From an uncultured Bacteroidales bacterium (GTDB lineage Bacteria > Bacteroidota > Bacteroidia > Bacteroidales > UBA932), in assembly GCA_934725015.1 (NCBI GenBank), contig CAKVAS010000011.1:1-64000 (forward strand): a stretch of 64,000 bases of DNA. Reading direction: 5' to 3'. The notes under the pieces were generated by a model. The model was not told where the DNA came from and searched no databases. It saw only the letters and a list, made by a program, of their open reading frames with translations. A program made the position numbers and the translations under genes. Shown piece after piece: positions 49,443-59,396 of this stretch. The first letter of the stretch is position 1; each line of letters begins with the position of its first letter.

Positions 49443-50657
49443 ATGAAAAGATTTTTGTCTGTTTTGGCTGTTCTTTCGCTTTCTGTCGCGGCATTCGCAC
49501 AGGAGGATGGTAACAGGGATGCCAACGGCAAGATTGTCCGCGGACCTTATGAAACCAACAGTTTCTGGGACAACTGGGGAATCGGCGTTGCCGGCGGCGT
49601 GAATCTCATCGGTGACGGTGTCGTAACTCCTGGTGTGGGCGGAAATGTCGAACTCAACATTTCCAAGTATTTCACTCCTTGCTATGGCGTAAGGCTAGGA
49701 TTTCAGGGCATCACCGCACGCGGCTCAGCTGACGGGGAGTATCAGCCGCTCTTCCACACTGAGAAGGACGGGAAGTATGTGAACCGTATGGCCTTCGGCT
49801 ACATTCACGGCGACTTCATGTGGAACATCTCCAACGAGTTCTGGGGCTACAGGGAGTCACGCGTGTATAACTGCGTTCCTTATCTTCATGCCGGTCTGCT
49901 TCTTACGGGAAACCGCAACAATGCTGACAGCAAGCTGAAGATGGGTCGTGAAATCGCCGCCGGTGCAGGTCTCTACAATTCCTTCAAGGTCTGCAAGAGG
50001 CTTGACATCACCCTCGATGTCCGTGGAATCCTCTACAACGGTCGTGCTCTTTCCCTTCCGGGAGGAGTCTCAGGTGAGATTTCAGTTGCCGCCGGTCTTA
50101 ATGTGAACCTCGGCAAGACTGCCGCATGGAAGCGTTCTGCAGGCATCACTCCTAAGCAGTGGAAGGATGCCAACGACGCCCTCAACGACGCGAACAGCGC
50201 TCTTGACAAGGCAAAGGCTGACGCCGCCGCCAAGGACAAGGCTCTCGCCGCCAAGGATGAGGAGCTTGCAAAGGCAAAGGCTGACGCGGAGGCTGCAAGA
50301 AAGGCTGCTGCCGAGAAGAAGGCTGTCCTTACTGACGTATCACCGGCTGTCATGTACTTCAACATAGGCGAGTCAGAGCTTCCTGTCAAGGAGCGTCTCC
50401 ACCTCGACTACTATGTGAAGACCGTCATCGCCAATGTGGATGATAACAGGACGATTGTAATCACAGGAACGGCCGACAAGAACACCGGTTCCGCTTCACG
50501 CAACCGCAAGCTTGCAGAGAAGCGTGTGCAGTATGTTCAGGATCTGCTCGTGAACAAGTACAACATCGCTCCTTCACGCATCGTCGCGAAGTCCGAGGTT
50601 GTCAAGGCTAAGACCGCAGACGCGCCGCTCTCACGTTCTATTGTGATTGCCCTCTAA
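49443..50657 (+). CDS. OmpA-family outer-membrane protein
   Basis: The 404-residue protein has a signal peptide (MKRFLSVLAVLSLSVAAFAQ), a beta-barrel-like N-terminal domain (about 25-225), an alanine/lysine-rich helical linker (about 240-300, with DANSALDKAKADAAAKDKAL) and a C-terminal OmpA peptidoglycan-binding domain (SPAVMYFNIGESELPVKERL to RNRKLAEKRVQYVQDLLVNK). It anchors the outer membrane to the cell wall. The stop is followed by a strong terminator. Confidence 0.9.
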   Translation: MKRFLSVLAVLSLSVAAFAQEDGNRDANGKIVRGPYETNSFWDNWGIGVAGGVNLIGDGVVTPGVGGNVELNISKYFTPCYGVRLGFQGITARGSADGEYQPLFHTEKDGKYVNRMAFGYIHGDFMWNISNEFWGYRESRVYNCVPYLHAGLLLTGNRNNADSKLKMGREIAAGAGLYNSFKVCKRLDITLDVRGILYNGRALSLPGGVSGEISVAAGLNVNLGKTAAWKRSAGITPKQWKDANDALNDANSALDKAKADAAAKDKALAAKDEELAKAKADAEAARKAAAEKKAVLTDVSPAVMYFNIGESELPVKERLHLDYYVKTVIANVDDNRTIVITGTADKNTGSASRNRKLAEKRVQYVQDLLVNKYNIAPSRIVAKSEVVKAKTADAPLSRSIVIAL

Positions 50658-50688
50658 TACGGGGCACCTAAAAGGCGGTTACAAAATT

Positions 50689-50726
50689 ATCCCGGAATTT
50701 GATTCATTTCAAATCCCGGGATTTTT
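50689..50726 (+). terminator. Terminator of the OmpA-family gene
   Basis: ATCCCGG (50689-50695) with AATTTGA pairs with TCAAAT and CCCGGGAT, with a bulge, followed by TTTTTG. Confidence 0.8.
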
Positions 50727-50787
50727 GTATAGTTGAACAGCTGAGAGGCAAAAAGATGAAGAAAAGGATGGAAGTGCAATCCGCCTT

Positions 50788-51630
50788 TTATTCGCTTTTT
50801 GCCAAAATTTGCAGGTGATAGTCGGCGCGTATCTTGTCGATGATGGAGCAGACAAGTTCAAAGGTCCGGCTGTCAGGGGTGTATCGGGCCGGGGTGATGA
50901 AATTTACGCGTCCCTGCTTGAGCAGTTTGCGGGCGGTACGTATCTTCTGCGGTATGGCCGGGTTATAGACTCCGATTGAGTGTCCTCCGAACATCTTGAC
51001 TATCTTCATGCAGGGCACGTCCGTCTCTCCGTCGCCGAAGTAAATCATGTGCGGGAAAGGAATCCGCTTCTTGTCCTCCATCTGGCTCTCGTTCACCTTC
51101 TTGTTGTCCCTGATGCTGAGTATTCCCTTGTTTATCTTGAACAGGAACTGGGTCTTTGCCGTGTAATCGACCGCCACCCCTGGCCATATCGCCACGCCGT
51201 CCTTGTCGTAGATGTACGAGCAGGCGAATATCCGCTTGAATTCATGGGCAATCGGCGTTCCCTCAATCATCTCGGCGAGTCCTGAGGAATTTATGTAGTG
51301 CTCGACGATGACCCCGTGCTCCTTTCCGTATTCGTTCACCGCCGCGAACCATTCCCTCACGCCCTCGAACAGCTCGATTTTCTTTCCGAACCGTCTGAAG
51401 TCCTTTCTTGTAAGGCGTATGCCGAGCCGGCGGGCCTCGTCGAACATCAGCTTCATGTAGCTGAGGATGTTGCTCGCGTCCTGCTCTATTGCAATGTCGT
51501 CGCTCTCCGTCCAGAACTCCTTGGGGTTCTTTCCTATGGCCTGAATGAATCCGAACTCCTGCATATTGCCGGGGGAAAGCGTCCCGTCGAAGTCATAGAC
51601 GAGCGCCACTATCGGCTTTTTTCTCATCAT
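50788..51630 (-). CDS. HAD-superfamily phosphatase
   Basis: This 280-residue enzyme has the HAD motifs: VYDFDGTLSPG (nucleophile Asp, motif I), HYINSSGLAEMI (motif II), a Lys in the middle (TAKTQFLFKINK) and MIYFGDGETDVPCMK (motif IV). The pattern is closest to phosphoserine-phosphatase-like members. The ATG at 51630 is chosen because the frame further upstream needs a GTG and overlaps the promoter region. Substrate unknown. Confidence 0.85.
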   Translation of the reverse strand: MMRKKPIVALVYDFDGTLSPGNMQEFGFIQAIGKNPKEFWTESDDIAIEQDASNILSYMKLMFDEARRLGIRLTRKDFRRFGKKIELFEGVREWFAAVNEYGKEHGVIVEHYINSSGLAEMIEGTPIAHEFKRIFACSYIYDKDGVAIWPGVAVDYTAKTQFLFKINKGILSIRDNKKVNESQMEDKKRIPFPHMIYFGDGETDVPCMKIVKMFGGHSIGVYNPAIPQKIRTARKLLKQGRVNFITPARYTPDSRTFELVCSIIDKIRADYHLQILAKSE

Positions 51631-51709
51631 ATTCAAAATTTTACCACAAAAAACATAATCTTTCGCCACAAATATAGGAAAAACTGTGGTTCATAATGTC
51701 TTTTCTTCC

Positions 51710-51717
51710 TAATTTTG
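51710..51717 (+). promoter_or_regulatory. Promoter (-7 box) of the first acyl-CoA ligase gene
   Basis: TAATTTTG followed by CATC. A clear TTTG box is missing. The ATG at 51762 is about 35 bases downstream of the likely start site. Confidence 0.5.
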
Positions 51718-51761
51718 CATCGTCTTCAGACATTTGTGGTTTCAACCGAAAAAATTGAATT

Positions 51762-53420
51762 ATGATTAACAGACCGATGACGCATTATTTCACGAGGCTT
51801 ACAGAGGCTATCCGTACAAACTGGGAGTCTCCGGCTCTGTGTAATTATAGGGGGGACGAGTTCACCTTCGGACAGGTTGCTGAACTCATCGCGAAGTTTC
51901 ATATATGTTTTGAAGAGGGCGGCGTGAAAAAGGGTGACAAGATTGCTCTCTGCGCCAAGAACTCCGCGAAATGGGGAATATCGTTCCTCGCCATCAACAC
52001 TTATGAGGCTGTGGCCGTTCCGATTCTTGCGGATTTCACTCCTGACAGCGTCAATTCTCTCGTCGATCATTCCGAGAGCGTGATTCTCTTCACCAACACT
52101 GACATCTGGAAGAAGCTTGACAAGGACGCGATGCCGAGAATCAAGGCGGTTCTTTCAGTCGATGACTTCACACTGCTGTATTGCACTGACGAAAAAATCA
52201 AGGCCGCGATGGATGACCTTCAGGCGGCGTTCGAGAAAAAATATCCGCTCGGGTTCACCCGCGAGAACGTGAACTACCCGACGGACAACGACAAGGATCT
52301 TGCAATCATAAACTACACTTCCGGAACGACGAGCGCCCCTAAGGGTGTCATGCTCCGCTACGAGTGTCTCAGTGCCAATGTTGAGTTCGGACAGGAGCAT
52401 ATTCCTTCCTATCCGGGCGACAAGATTGTGTCGATGCTTCCTATGGCGCACATGTACGGGATGATGTTCGAGCTGCTTTACCCGCTCTGCGGCGGCTCTA
52501 CGATTTACTATCTCGGCAAGACTCCTACGCCGGCCCTTCTGCTCGGCGCGATGAAGGAGGTTCACCCTTATCTGGTGATTACCGTTCCCCTCGTGATGGA
52601 GAAGATTTTCAAGTCTGCCGTGCTCCCTGTGCTTTCAAAGCCGGCGGTAAGGTTCGCCCTCCGTGTCCCGGGACTCAACGGCTTGATTTATAAAAAAATA
52701 CGCAGTAAGTTGTTGGATGCCTTCGGTGGCAAGGTCCGCATGATAATAATGGGCGGAGCCGCTCTTAATCCTGACATCGAACAGTGGTTCCGGAAGATAG
52801 GCCTGCCGTTCACCATCGGCTACGGAATGACCGAGGCCGCTCCGCTTCTCGCCTACGAGGACTGCCGTCGATTCGTTCTCCGCTCCTGTGGCAAGGTTGT
52901 TGATCGAGCAGAGGTTCGTATTGATTCCGAGGATCCGCAGAATGTCGTGGGACAGATTCAGGCTCGCGGAACAAGCATAATGAGCGGCTACTACAAGAAC
53001 GACGAGGCGACGAAGGCCGCGTTCACCGAGGACGGATGGCTGAACACCGGTGACCTCGGAGTGATTGACGCTGACGGAAACATATTCATACGCGGACGCA
53101 GCAAGAATATGATTCTTTCCTCAAACGGGCAGAACATCTACCCGGAGGAGATTGAGGCGGCGGTGAACAATCAGCCTTATGTCGTTGAATCAGTGGTAGT
53201 TGATAGGGCGTCGAAACTTGTGGCTCTTGTCTATCTCGACAGTAAGAAGATTGAGGCTGACGGACTTGACGGCGAGGCTCTCTCCGAGAAGATGCATGAT
53301 ATGCAGATTATTCTCAACAAGACACTCCCGTCCTACAGCCAGATTTCGAAGGTGGAGATTGTGGGGCAGCCGTTCGAGAAGACTCCGAAGATGAGCATAA
53401 AGCGATTCCTTTACAAGTAA
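51762..53420 (+). CDS. AMP-dependent long-chain acyl-CoA ligase (first of two)
   Basis: The 552-residue protein activates fatty acids with ATP and CoA. It has the adenylation P-loop YTSGTTSAPKGVML (about 185), IGYGMTEAAPLLAY, the GDLG hinge region (DGWLNTGDLGVIDADGN) and NGQNIYPEEIEAAVNNQPYV with the C-terminal catalytic Lys near the end (TPKMSIKRFLYK). A second gene of the same family lies at 55804, on the other side of htpG. Confidence 0.9.
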   Translation: MINRPMTHYFTRLTEAIRTNWESPALCNYRGDEFTFGQVAELIAKFHICFEEGGVKKGDKIALCAKNSAKWGISFLAINTYEAVAVPILADFTPDSVNSLVDHSESVILFTNTDIWKKLDKDAMPRIKAVLSVDDFTLLYCTDEKIKAAMDDLQAAFEKKYPLGFTRENVNYPTDNDKDLAIINYTSGTTSAPKGVMLRYECLSANVEFGQEHIPSYPGDKIVSMLPMAHMYGMMFELLYPLCGGSTIYYLGKTPTPALLLGAMKEVHPYLVITVPLVMEKIFKSAVLPVLSKPAVRFALRVPGLNGLIYKKIRSKLLDAFGGKVRMIIMGGAALNPDIEQWFRKIGLPFTIGYGMTEAAPLLAYEDCRRFVLRSCGKVVDRAEVRIDSEDPQNVVGQIQARGTSIMSGYYKNDEATKAAFTEDGWLNTGDLGVIDADGNIFIRGRSKNMILSSNGQNIYPEEIEAAVNNQPYVVESVVVDRASKLVALVYLDSKKIEADGLDGEALSEKMHDMQIILNKTLPSYSQISKVEIVGQPFEKTPKMSIKRFLYK

Positions 53421-53786
53421 GAGCATACATACTGCTTAACATACATACAACGTTTATTTTTAAGGAAGGTCAGTCCCCGTTGTGAAACGGGGCTGACTTA
53501 TTTTATGAAACCTTCAAAAAATAACCTGCATCATCTTTTTTCATTCTTTTCGGTCTATATTTCTTTTCTCATCGGTCATGTACCTCCAGTACCCCCCACC
53601 CTCTTCTAAAAGAAATCTATCCTCGAAAATAATAGAAAAATCTGAAGCAGTTTATTCTTTTCGTGTTTCTATGTTGCCCCCTCGTATATATGACAGGTGA
53701 CTGACAAAATGTCGGTCGGTTTCTATTGGTATTGAGTTTGAACATCGGGTGCATATCGTTATATGTGAATTTAATTTTAAAATATT
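53421..53786. other. Intergenic region between the ligase gene and htpG
   Basis: Apart from the terminator at 53469-53504 I see no gene or RNA here. The region is AT-rich and has a small imperfect hairpin near 53701-53716 (CTGACA with TGTCGG). No clear -7 box precedes htpG, so its promoter may depend on a different sigma factor. Confidence 0.5.
53469..53504 (+). terminator. Terminator of the first acyl-CoA ligase gene
   Basis: GTCAG, then CCCCGTT, pairs with AACGGGG, then CTGAC, around GTGA, with one bulged T in the left arm; TTATTTT follows. Confidence 0.8.
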
Positions 53787-55655
53787 ATGGCAAACGGAAA
53801 AATAGGTGTGACGACGGAAAATATATTTCCGGTAATCAAGAAATTCCTTTATTCGGATCATGAGATATTTCTGCGTGAGCTTGTCGCCAATGCGGTTGAT
53901 GCGACGCAGAAGATGAAGGCTCTTGCCGCATCCGGCGAGTGCAAGGCCGAACTCGGGGAACTGAAGGTTCGCGTTGATCTGGATGAGCCTGCAAAGACGC
54001 TGAAAATCATAGACAACGGCATCGGTATGACCTCGGAGGAGGTTGACAAGTACATCAACCAGATTGCGTTCTCTTCAGCAGGCGAGTTCCTTGAGAAATA
54101 CAAGGATCAGATTGGCAATATCATCGGTCATTTCGGTCTCGGCTTCTACTCCGCCTTTATGGTCGCCGACAAGGTGACGATTGAGACCTTGAGCTGGAAG
54201 GAAGGCGCCAAGGCCGTAAGGTGGACTTGCGACGGCTCTCCGGAATACACAATGGAGGACTGCGACAAGGCGGAGCGCGGAACGGTCATAACGCTTTATA
54301 TATCCGAGGATGAGACGGAGTTCGCCACTCGCGGCAGAATCCAGTCTCTGCTCGACAAATACTGCAAGTTCATGCCGGTTCCCGTCGTGTTCGGCAAGAA
54401 GCAGGAGTGGAAGGACGGCAAGTATGTCGATACCGACGCGGACAATGTCATCAACACGGTTGAGCCGCTCTGGACGCGCAAGCCTTCCGAACTGACTGAC
54501 GAGGACTACAACAAGTTCTATCATGCCCTCTACCCGATGGCGGACGACCCGCTGTTCCACATTCATCTGAACGTTGATTTCCCGTTCAATCTCACGGGTA
54601 TTCTCTATTTCCCTAAGATTAAGGACCAGATGGAGATTTCCCGCAACAAGATTCAGCTCTACTGCAACCAGATGTTCGTGACGGACTCCGTCGAGGCGAT
54701 TGTGCCTGACTTCCTCACGCTTCTGCACGGTGTGATTGACTCTCCGGACATTCCGCTGAACGTTTCAAGGAGTTATCTCCAGTCAGACGCCAATGTCAAG
54801 AAGATTTCCGGCTACATCACCAAGAAGGTTGCCGACCGTCTTGAGGAGATTTTCAAGAACGAGCGGCAGTCCTTTGAGGAGAAGTGGGACAATGTCAAGA
54901 TTTTCATCGAGTACGGAATGATTTCCGACGAGAAGTTCTGCGAGCGGGCGCTCAAGTTCTGCCTGTTCAAGAATACGGACGGCAAGTATTTCAGCATCGA
55001 GGACTACCGCAAGGCAATCGAGGCGGAGCAGACCGACAAGGACAAGAAGCTTGTCATTCTCTACGCGACGGATCCGCAGGCGCAGTACTCATACATCGAG
55101 GCCGCGAAGAACAAGGGCTACGACGTGCTGCTGCTTGACTGCCATCTTGATTCCTATTTCGTGAATATGCTGGAGACCAAGCTTGAGAACGTGAAGTTCG
55201 CGCGGGTGGACTCCGACAGCGTTGACAGGCTCATTGTCAAGGAGGACAGGAAGAAGCCTGAGCTTTCCGAGGACGAGAAGAAGGCACTGGACGAGATTTT
55301 CAAGGCCGGTCTCCCGACGGAGATGGAGTGGAACGTCGAGGCCGACAATCTCGGCAGGGACGCCGCTCCGGTGCTCATCACCCAGTCTGAGTTCATGAGG
55401 CGTTACCGTGAGATGTCCAAGCTCGGTGGCGGGCTGAACTTCTACGGCTCTATGCCTGAGTCCTACAACCTGACCGTCAACCTTGAGAACCCTCTGGTCG
55501 AGGCTCTCCGCAGCGAGGACGCTTCTACGGATGAGGCAAAGGCGGCACGGGAGGAGAAGGCTCGTCAGATAACCGACCTTGCACTGCTCGCAAACGGGCT
55601 GCTCAAGGGCAAGGGGCTAGCCGACTTCATCTCGCGGAGCTACAAGCTGCTGTAG
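53787..55655 (+). CDS. htpG: HtpG, Hsp90-family chaperone
   Basis: The 622-residue protein is the bacterial Hsp90. The N-terminal ATPase has RELVANAVDATQKMKALA, IDNGIGMTSEEVDKYINQIA and GHFGLGFYSAFMVADKV, the three parts of the GHKL nucleotide site. The middle domain has the conserved LPLNVSRSYLQ-like segment (here IPLNVSRSYLQSDANVKKIS), and the C-terminal dimerisation part ends SRSYKLL. It is of normal length and stands alone with a terminator after it. Confidence 0.97.
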   Translation: MANGKIGVTTENIFPVIKKFLYSDHEIFLRELVANAVDATQKMKALAASGECKAELGELKVRVDLDEPAKTLKIIDNGIGMTSEEVDKYINQIAFSSAGEFLEKYKDQIGNIIGHFGLGFYSAFMVADKVTIETLSWKEGAKAVRWTCDGSPEYTMEDCDKAERGTVITLYISEDETEFATRGRIQSLLDKYCKFMPVPVVFGKKQEWKDGKYVDTDADNVINTVEPLWTRKPSELTDEDYNKFYHALYPMADDPLFHIHLNVDFPFNLTGILYFPKIKDQMEISRNKIQLYCNQMFVTDSVEAIVPDFLTLLHGVIDSPDIPLNVSRSYLQSDANVKKISGYITKKVADRLEEIFKNERQSFEEKWDNVKIFIEYGMISDEKFCERALKFCLFKNTDGKYFSIEDYRKAIEAEQTDKDKKLVILYATDPQAQYSYIEAAKNKGYDVLLLDCHLDSYFVNMLETKLENVKFARVDSDSVDRLIVKEDRKKPELSEDEKKALDEIFKAGLPTEMEWNVEADNLGRDAAPVLITQSEFMRRYREMSKLGGGLNFYGSMPESYNLTVNLENPLVEALRSEDASTDEAKAAREEKARQITDLALLANGLLKGKGLADFISRSYKLL

Positions 55656-55678
55656 CAGAGGACTTTGCTATGAATTAT

Positions 55679-55720
55679 GCCCGGGCAGTTTCCCTCGCGG
55701 GAAGCTTGTCCGGGCTTTTC
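55679..55720 (+). terminator. Terminator of htpG
   Basis: GCCCGG pairs with CCGGGC, with an inner TTCCC/GGGAA stem around TCGC, followed by TTTT. Confidence 0.75.
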
Positions 55721-55733
55721 TTGTAAAATGTTG

Positions 55734-55741
55734 TATCTTTG
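55734..55741 (+). promoter_or_regulatory. Promoter (-7 box) of the second acyl-CoA ligase gene
   Basis: TATCTTTG followed by CAGCC, 60 bases before the ATG at 55804. Confidence 0.55.
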
Positions 55742-55803
55742 CAGCCGCTTGGCATGGATTTTCCTTTGGTCATGCCGTTTTGCATGGAAATTTTATTTGA
55801 AAG

Positions 55804-57588
55804 ATGATGAAGTTATACAGGAAGCTTACGGGGTTCAGAGAGAAATATGTTGACACTCTGGCCAAGTTATATGATTATTCCACGACATTCTACGAGAACC
55901 GGCAGATGTCGGAGATGCTCGGGACTGATTTGAAATACACCTACGGTTCGTTCAAGCATCGCTGCGACGAGCTTTCAAAGAAACTTTCGCAGTACGGCAT
56001 CGGGGCGGGGGAGCGTGTCGCGATTCTGTCGCAGAACACTCCGAACTGGACGGTGGCGTTCTTCTCGGCCGTGGCTTTCGGAAGGGTCGCCGTGCCGATT
56101 CTTCCTGATTCATCGGAGAATGAGGTGACCAACATACTCGAGCATTCGGGATGCCGGGCTATATATGTCTCGAAGAAGTATCTCTCCAAAATCAAGCCCG
56201 AACTGGTTGAGAAACTGACGCTTGTCATTGATATAGAGACCTTTGTCGACATCAGCAGGGACGATGACGCGTTCACCTGCGACGGGCGCACGATTGCCCC
56301 GCAGCCGGACGACCTCGCCACGATAATCTACACGTCCGGAACCACCGGGAGCGCCAAGGGCGTGATGCTGAGCCACAGGAATCTCTGCACCAACATCGTG
56401 ATTTCCTATCATGCCCACAGGGCCGACGAGAATGACGTGTGGCTGTCCATACTCCCCATGCCGCACACCTACGAGATGAGCATCGGAATGCTCTATCCTA
56501 TGTTCGTGGGAGCGAAGGTGTACTATCTTCAGAAGCCGCCGACGGCGACGGTGCTTCTCGCCGCGATGAAGAAGGTCCGACCGACAATCATGCTGTCCGT
56601 GCCTCTTATTATCGAGAAGATGTATAAGGCGAGCATCCTTCCTACCATCCAGAAGAGCCGGGTGCTGAAATGGATGCACAGGAAGATGGCCTGTGTCCTC
56701 TACTGGTTCGTGGGACTCCGGCTCAAGAAGACCTTCGGCGGTCGCATAAAGTTCTTTGGAATAGGCGGGGCGAAACTGAATCCTGCCGTTGAGAAGTTCC
56801 TCAAGAAGGCTCATTTCAACTATGCGATAGGCTACGGGATGACCGAGTGCGCACCGCTTATCTGCACCGCCGGCGTGAAGCAGACTCATGTCGGAACCAC
56901 AGGCGGGGCTGCATACGGGGTTGATGTGAAGCTGATAAACGTGAACCCGGAGAGCGGGGAGGGCGAGATTGTCGTGAAGGGAACAAATGTGATGCTCGGG
57001 TACTACAGGGATCCGGAGAGAACGAAAGCCGCGTTTACGGAGGACGGGTGGTTCAGGACGAATGACCTCGCGTCCGTCGATGAGAAGGGACGCTACAGCA
57101 TAAAGGGTCGTCTGAACAATATGATTCTGGGGCCTTCGGGAGAAAACATATATCCGGAGGAAATCGAGAAGGTCATCAATGACATAGACGGGGTGGATGA
57201 GTCCCTCGTGGTGGAGCGTGACGGCAAGCTTGTGGCTCTGGTGCAGCTCAGCAACAATGTCCTTGACTGGAATCAGGAGAGCGAGGACCAGCTTTTCGAG
57301 AAGCTGGAGGCACGCAAGCAGGCAATCATGAACTATGTGAACAAAAAGGTGAACCGTTCGTCTAAGGTGGCCGGTGTTGAGGTTGTCAAGGAGCCGTTTG
57401 AAAAGACGGCCACCCAGAAGATACGCCGCTTCAAGTACCGCGACGGCGCCGCTTCCTCTAATGGTACAGGTTCTGCGAACGGCACAGGCTCCGCTGATGG
57501 CTCCGGTTTCTCCAGTGGCACAGGCTCCGCTGATGGTGGCGATTCCGCCGGTGCCGCAGAATCCTCTGACAGAAAGGGAGAGGCCTGA
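55804..57588 (+). CDS. AMP-dependent long-chain acyl-CoA ligase (second) with repetitive tail
   Basis: The 594-residue product has IIYTSGTTGSAKGVMLSHRN, YGMTECAPL, DGWFRTNDLASVDEKG and SGENIYPEEIEKVINDIDGV, as in its neighbour at 51762, and ends its catalytic part with TATQKIRRFKYR, which supplies the catalytic Lys. The last 42 residues are a Gly/Ser/Thr-rich low-complexity tail built from short repeats (NGTGSA, DGSGFS, SGTGSA). Such a tail is not part of the enzyme fold and is probably a flexible extension that varies by slippage. Confidence 0.9.
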   Translation: MMKLYRKLTGFREKYVDTLAKLYDYSTTFYENRQMSEMLGTDLKYTYGSFKHRCDELSKKLSQYGIGAGERVAILSQNTPNWTVAFFSAVAFGRVAVPILPDSSENEVTNILEHSGCRAIYVSKKYLSKIKPELVEKLTLVIDIETFVDISRDDDAFTCDGRTIAPQPDDLATIIYTSGTTGSAKGVMLSHRNLCTNIVISYHAHRADENDVWLSILPMPHTYEMSIGMLYPMFVGAKVYYLQKPPTATVLLAAMKKVRPTIMLSVPLIIEKMYKASILPTIQKSRVLKWMHRKMACVLYWFVGLRLKKTFGGRIKFFGIGGAKLNPAVEKFLKKAHFNYAIGYGMTECAPLICTAGVKQTHVGTTGGAAYGVDVKLINVNPESGEGEIVVKGTNVMLGYYRDPERTKAAFTEDGWFRTNDLASVDEKGRYSIKGRLNNMILGPSGENIYPEEIEKVINDIDGVDESLVVERDGKLVALVQLSNNVLDWNQESEDQLFEKLEARKQAIMNYVNKKVNRSSKVAGVEVVKEPFEKTATQKIRRFKYRDGAASSNGTGSANGTGSADGSGFSSGTGSADGGDSAGAAESSDRKGEA

Positions 57589-57614
57589 TTTTAGGACTAT
57601 TCGTCAAAGTTTGC

Positions 57615-57622
57615 TAACTTTG
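57615..57622 (+). promoter_or_regulatory. Promoter (-7 box) of the GH3-family gene
   Basis: TAACTTTG, 27 bases before the ATG at 57649. A TTTG at 57610-57613 is too close to be the upstream box. Confidence 0.5.
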
Positions 57623-57648
57623 CACGGTTTTTTTACAGAACGCTCATT

Positions 57649-59337
57649 ATGACTATTCCATATCAATTGGTCAATCTGGGGCTGCGAGTCCTTTCATTTT
57701 CTCCGAGAATGTCGCTGAAGATGGCCTCCCGCGACCCTAAGCACGCAAGTGCAAGAACACTCAGAAGAATCCTCTGGAAAGCAAGGAACACAGCCTACGG
57801 ACGCGAGCACCATTTCCGTTCGATCCTCAAGGCGAGGACCTCGGAGCAGCTGTTCAGGATGTTCGAGAAGTGTGTCCCGGCAGCGGAGTTCGAGGCTTTC
57901 CGTCCGTATGTCGAGCGGCATAAGAAGGGCGAGAGGGACGTTCTGATTCCCGGTAAGCCGCTGATGTACGCCACCACTTCCGGCACCACGTCGCAGCCGA
58001 AATGGATTCCGATTTCAGAGACTTACATGGAGGAGGTCTATTCCAAGATGTCGCACGTCTGGCTCGACAATTTCGCCCGGCTGAGGCCTAAGTTCCTTTC
58101 CGGAGGGCTGGTCGTGTCGGTTGCGAAGGTCGTCGAGGGATATGCCGAGGACGGTACGGTGTTCGGCTCCGTTTCGGGAGTGACCGCCAAGGAGTTGCCG
58201 GGTTTCATACGCGAGAGGTTTGTCACTCCGTCGGAAGTCTATGACATAAAGGACTATACGGCGAGGTACTACACGATGATGAGGCTTGCAATAGCCCACG
58301 GTGTCACGTACATCGTCGCCCCGAATCCTTCTACCATACTCGAGCTCGTGCACAATGCGGAGGAATATTTCGACGATTATATCACTGACATAGAGAACGG
58401 AACCCTGTCCGCGAAGTTCGATGTCTCCGATGAAATCCGTGCGGCGCTCGCCCCGGTGATGATTCCCGATCATGAGAGGGCGGAATTTCTGCGCCGCGTG
58501 AAGGCGGAGCATCCTGTTCCTCAGATTAAGGACTGGTGGCCTGAACTTCAGTTCCTCTCCTCATGGAAATGCGGCAACACGGCAATCGCCTCCGCAAAGG
58601 TCGCGGAGCAGCTCCCGTCATGCTGCTGCTATCAGGAACTCGGCTATTTCGCCTCAGAGTGCCGTTTCGGACTCGTCCTTGACGAAGGCATCGACTCCAC
58701 GCTCTTCCCGCACTATCACTACTACGAGTTTGTCGAGGAATGTGACCTTGACAAGCCTGATCCCCGTTTTTATCGCCTGCACGAGCTGAAGCAGGGACAT
58801 CGCTACTGCGTCTATGTCACGACTTTTTCCGGTCTCTACCGTTACAACATGAACGACCTCGTCGAGGTCGGAGGCTGGTACCGCAGGACCCCGAAGATTC
58901 ACATGGTGCAGAAAGTCAACGGGATAGTGAGCATCACCGGAGAGAAACTTTATGAGAAGCAGTTCATCGAGGCCGTGCGCATGACCGAGAAGGAGACCGG
59001 CTGGAAGGTCAATTTCTTCATAGGATTTGCCGACCCGGAGGAGTCTCAGTACGATTTCTACTACGAGTTCGACGACCGCCGCATCCGTGCCGCCAAGGCG
59101 GAGAAATTCACAGAAATAGTCGATAGGCACCTTCAGGAAATGAATATAGAATACGAGTCAAAGCGAGCTTCCCATCGTCTCAAGGCGCCTAAGGCGACGG
59201 TTCTCCGCAAGAACGCCTATGACCTCTTCAAGAAAATCAGTCTCAACGAAGGGGCCCGCGACGGCCAGTTCAAGCTCGTGATGCTCCTTCAGGATGCCCG
59301 CCGCCAGCGCTGGATTGACTCCCTGACCGAGGAGTAG
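57649..59337 (+). CDS. GH3-family adenylating (acyl-amido synthetase-like) protein
   Basis: This 562-residue protein belongs to the GH3 family of the ANL superfamily, which in plants joins acids to amino acids. Visible motifs are the P-loop TTSGTTSQPKWIPIS (about 104-118), YVAPNPS-like YIVAPNPSTILELV, the acid-binding-loop-like LDEGIDSTLFPHYHYYEFVE, and VTTFSGLYRYNMNDLVEVGG. It is the third adenylate-forming enzyme within 8 kb. Bacterial members have no settled substrate. Confidence 0.9.
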   Translation: MTIPYQLVNLGLRVLSFSPRMSLKMASRDPKHASARTLRRILWKARNTAYGREHHFRSILKARTSEQLFRMFEKCVPAAEFEAFRPYVERHKKGERDVLIPGKPLMYATTSGTTSQPKWIPISETYMEEVYSKMSHVWLDNFARLRPKFLSGGLVVSVAKVVEGYAEDGTVFGSVSGVTAKELPGFIRERFVTPSEVYDIKDYTARYYTMMRLAIAHGVTYIVAPNPSTILELVHNAEEYFDDYITDIENGTLSAKFDVSDEIRAALAPVMIPDHERAEFLRRVKAEHPVPQIKDWWPELQFLSSWKCGNTAIASAKVAEQLPSCCCYQELGYFASECRFGLVLDEGIDSTLFPHYHYYEFVEECDLDKPDPRFYRLHELKQGHRYCVYVTTFSGLYRYNMNDLVEVGGWYRRTPKIHMVQKVNGIVSITGEKLYEKQFIEAVRMTEKETGWKVNFFIGFADPEESQYDFYYEFDDRRIRAAKAEKFTEIVDRHLQEMNIEYESKRASHRLKAPKATVLRKNAYDLFKKISLNEGARDGQFKLVMLLQDARRQRWIDSLTEE

Positions 59338-59396
59338 GGCTATCCCGTCGAGGCACTTGGCCGATTTTCATCAAGGCACTTGGTTGTGGGACTATG

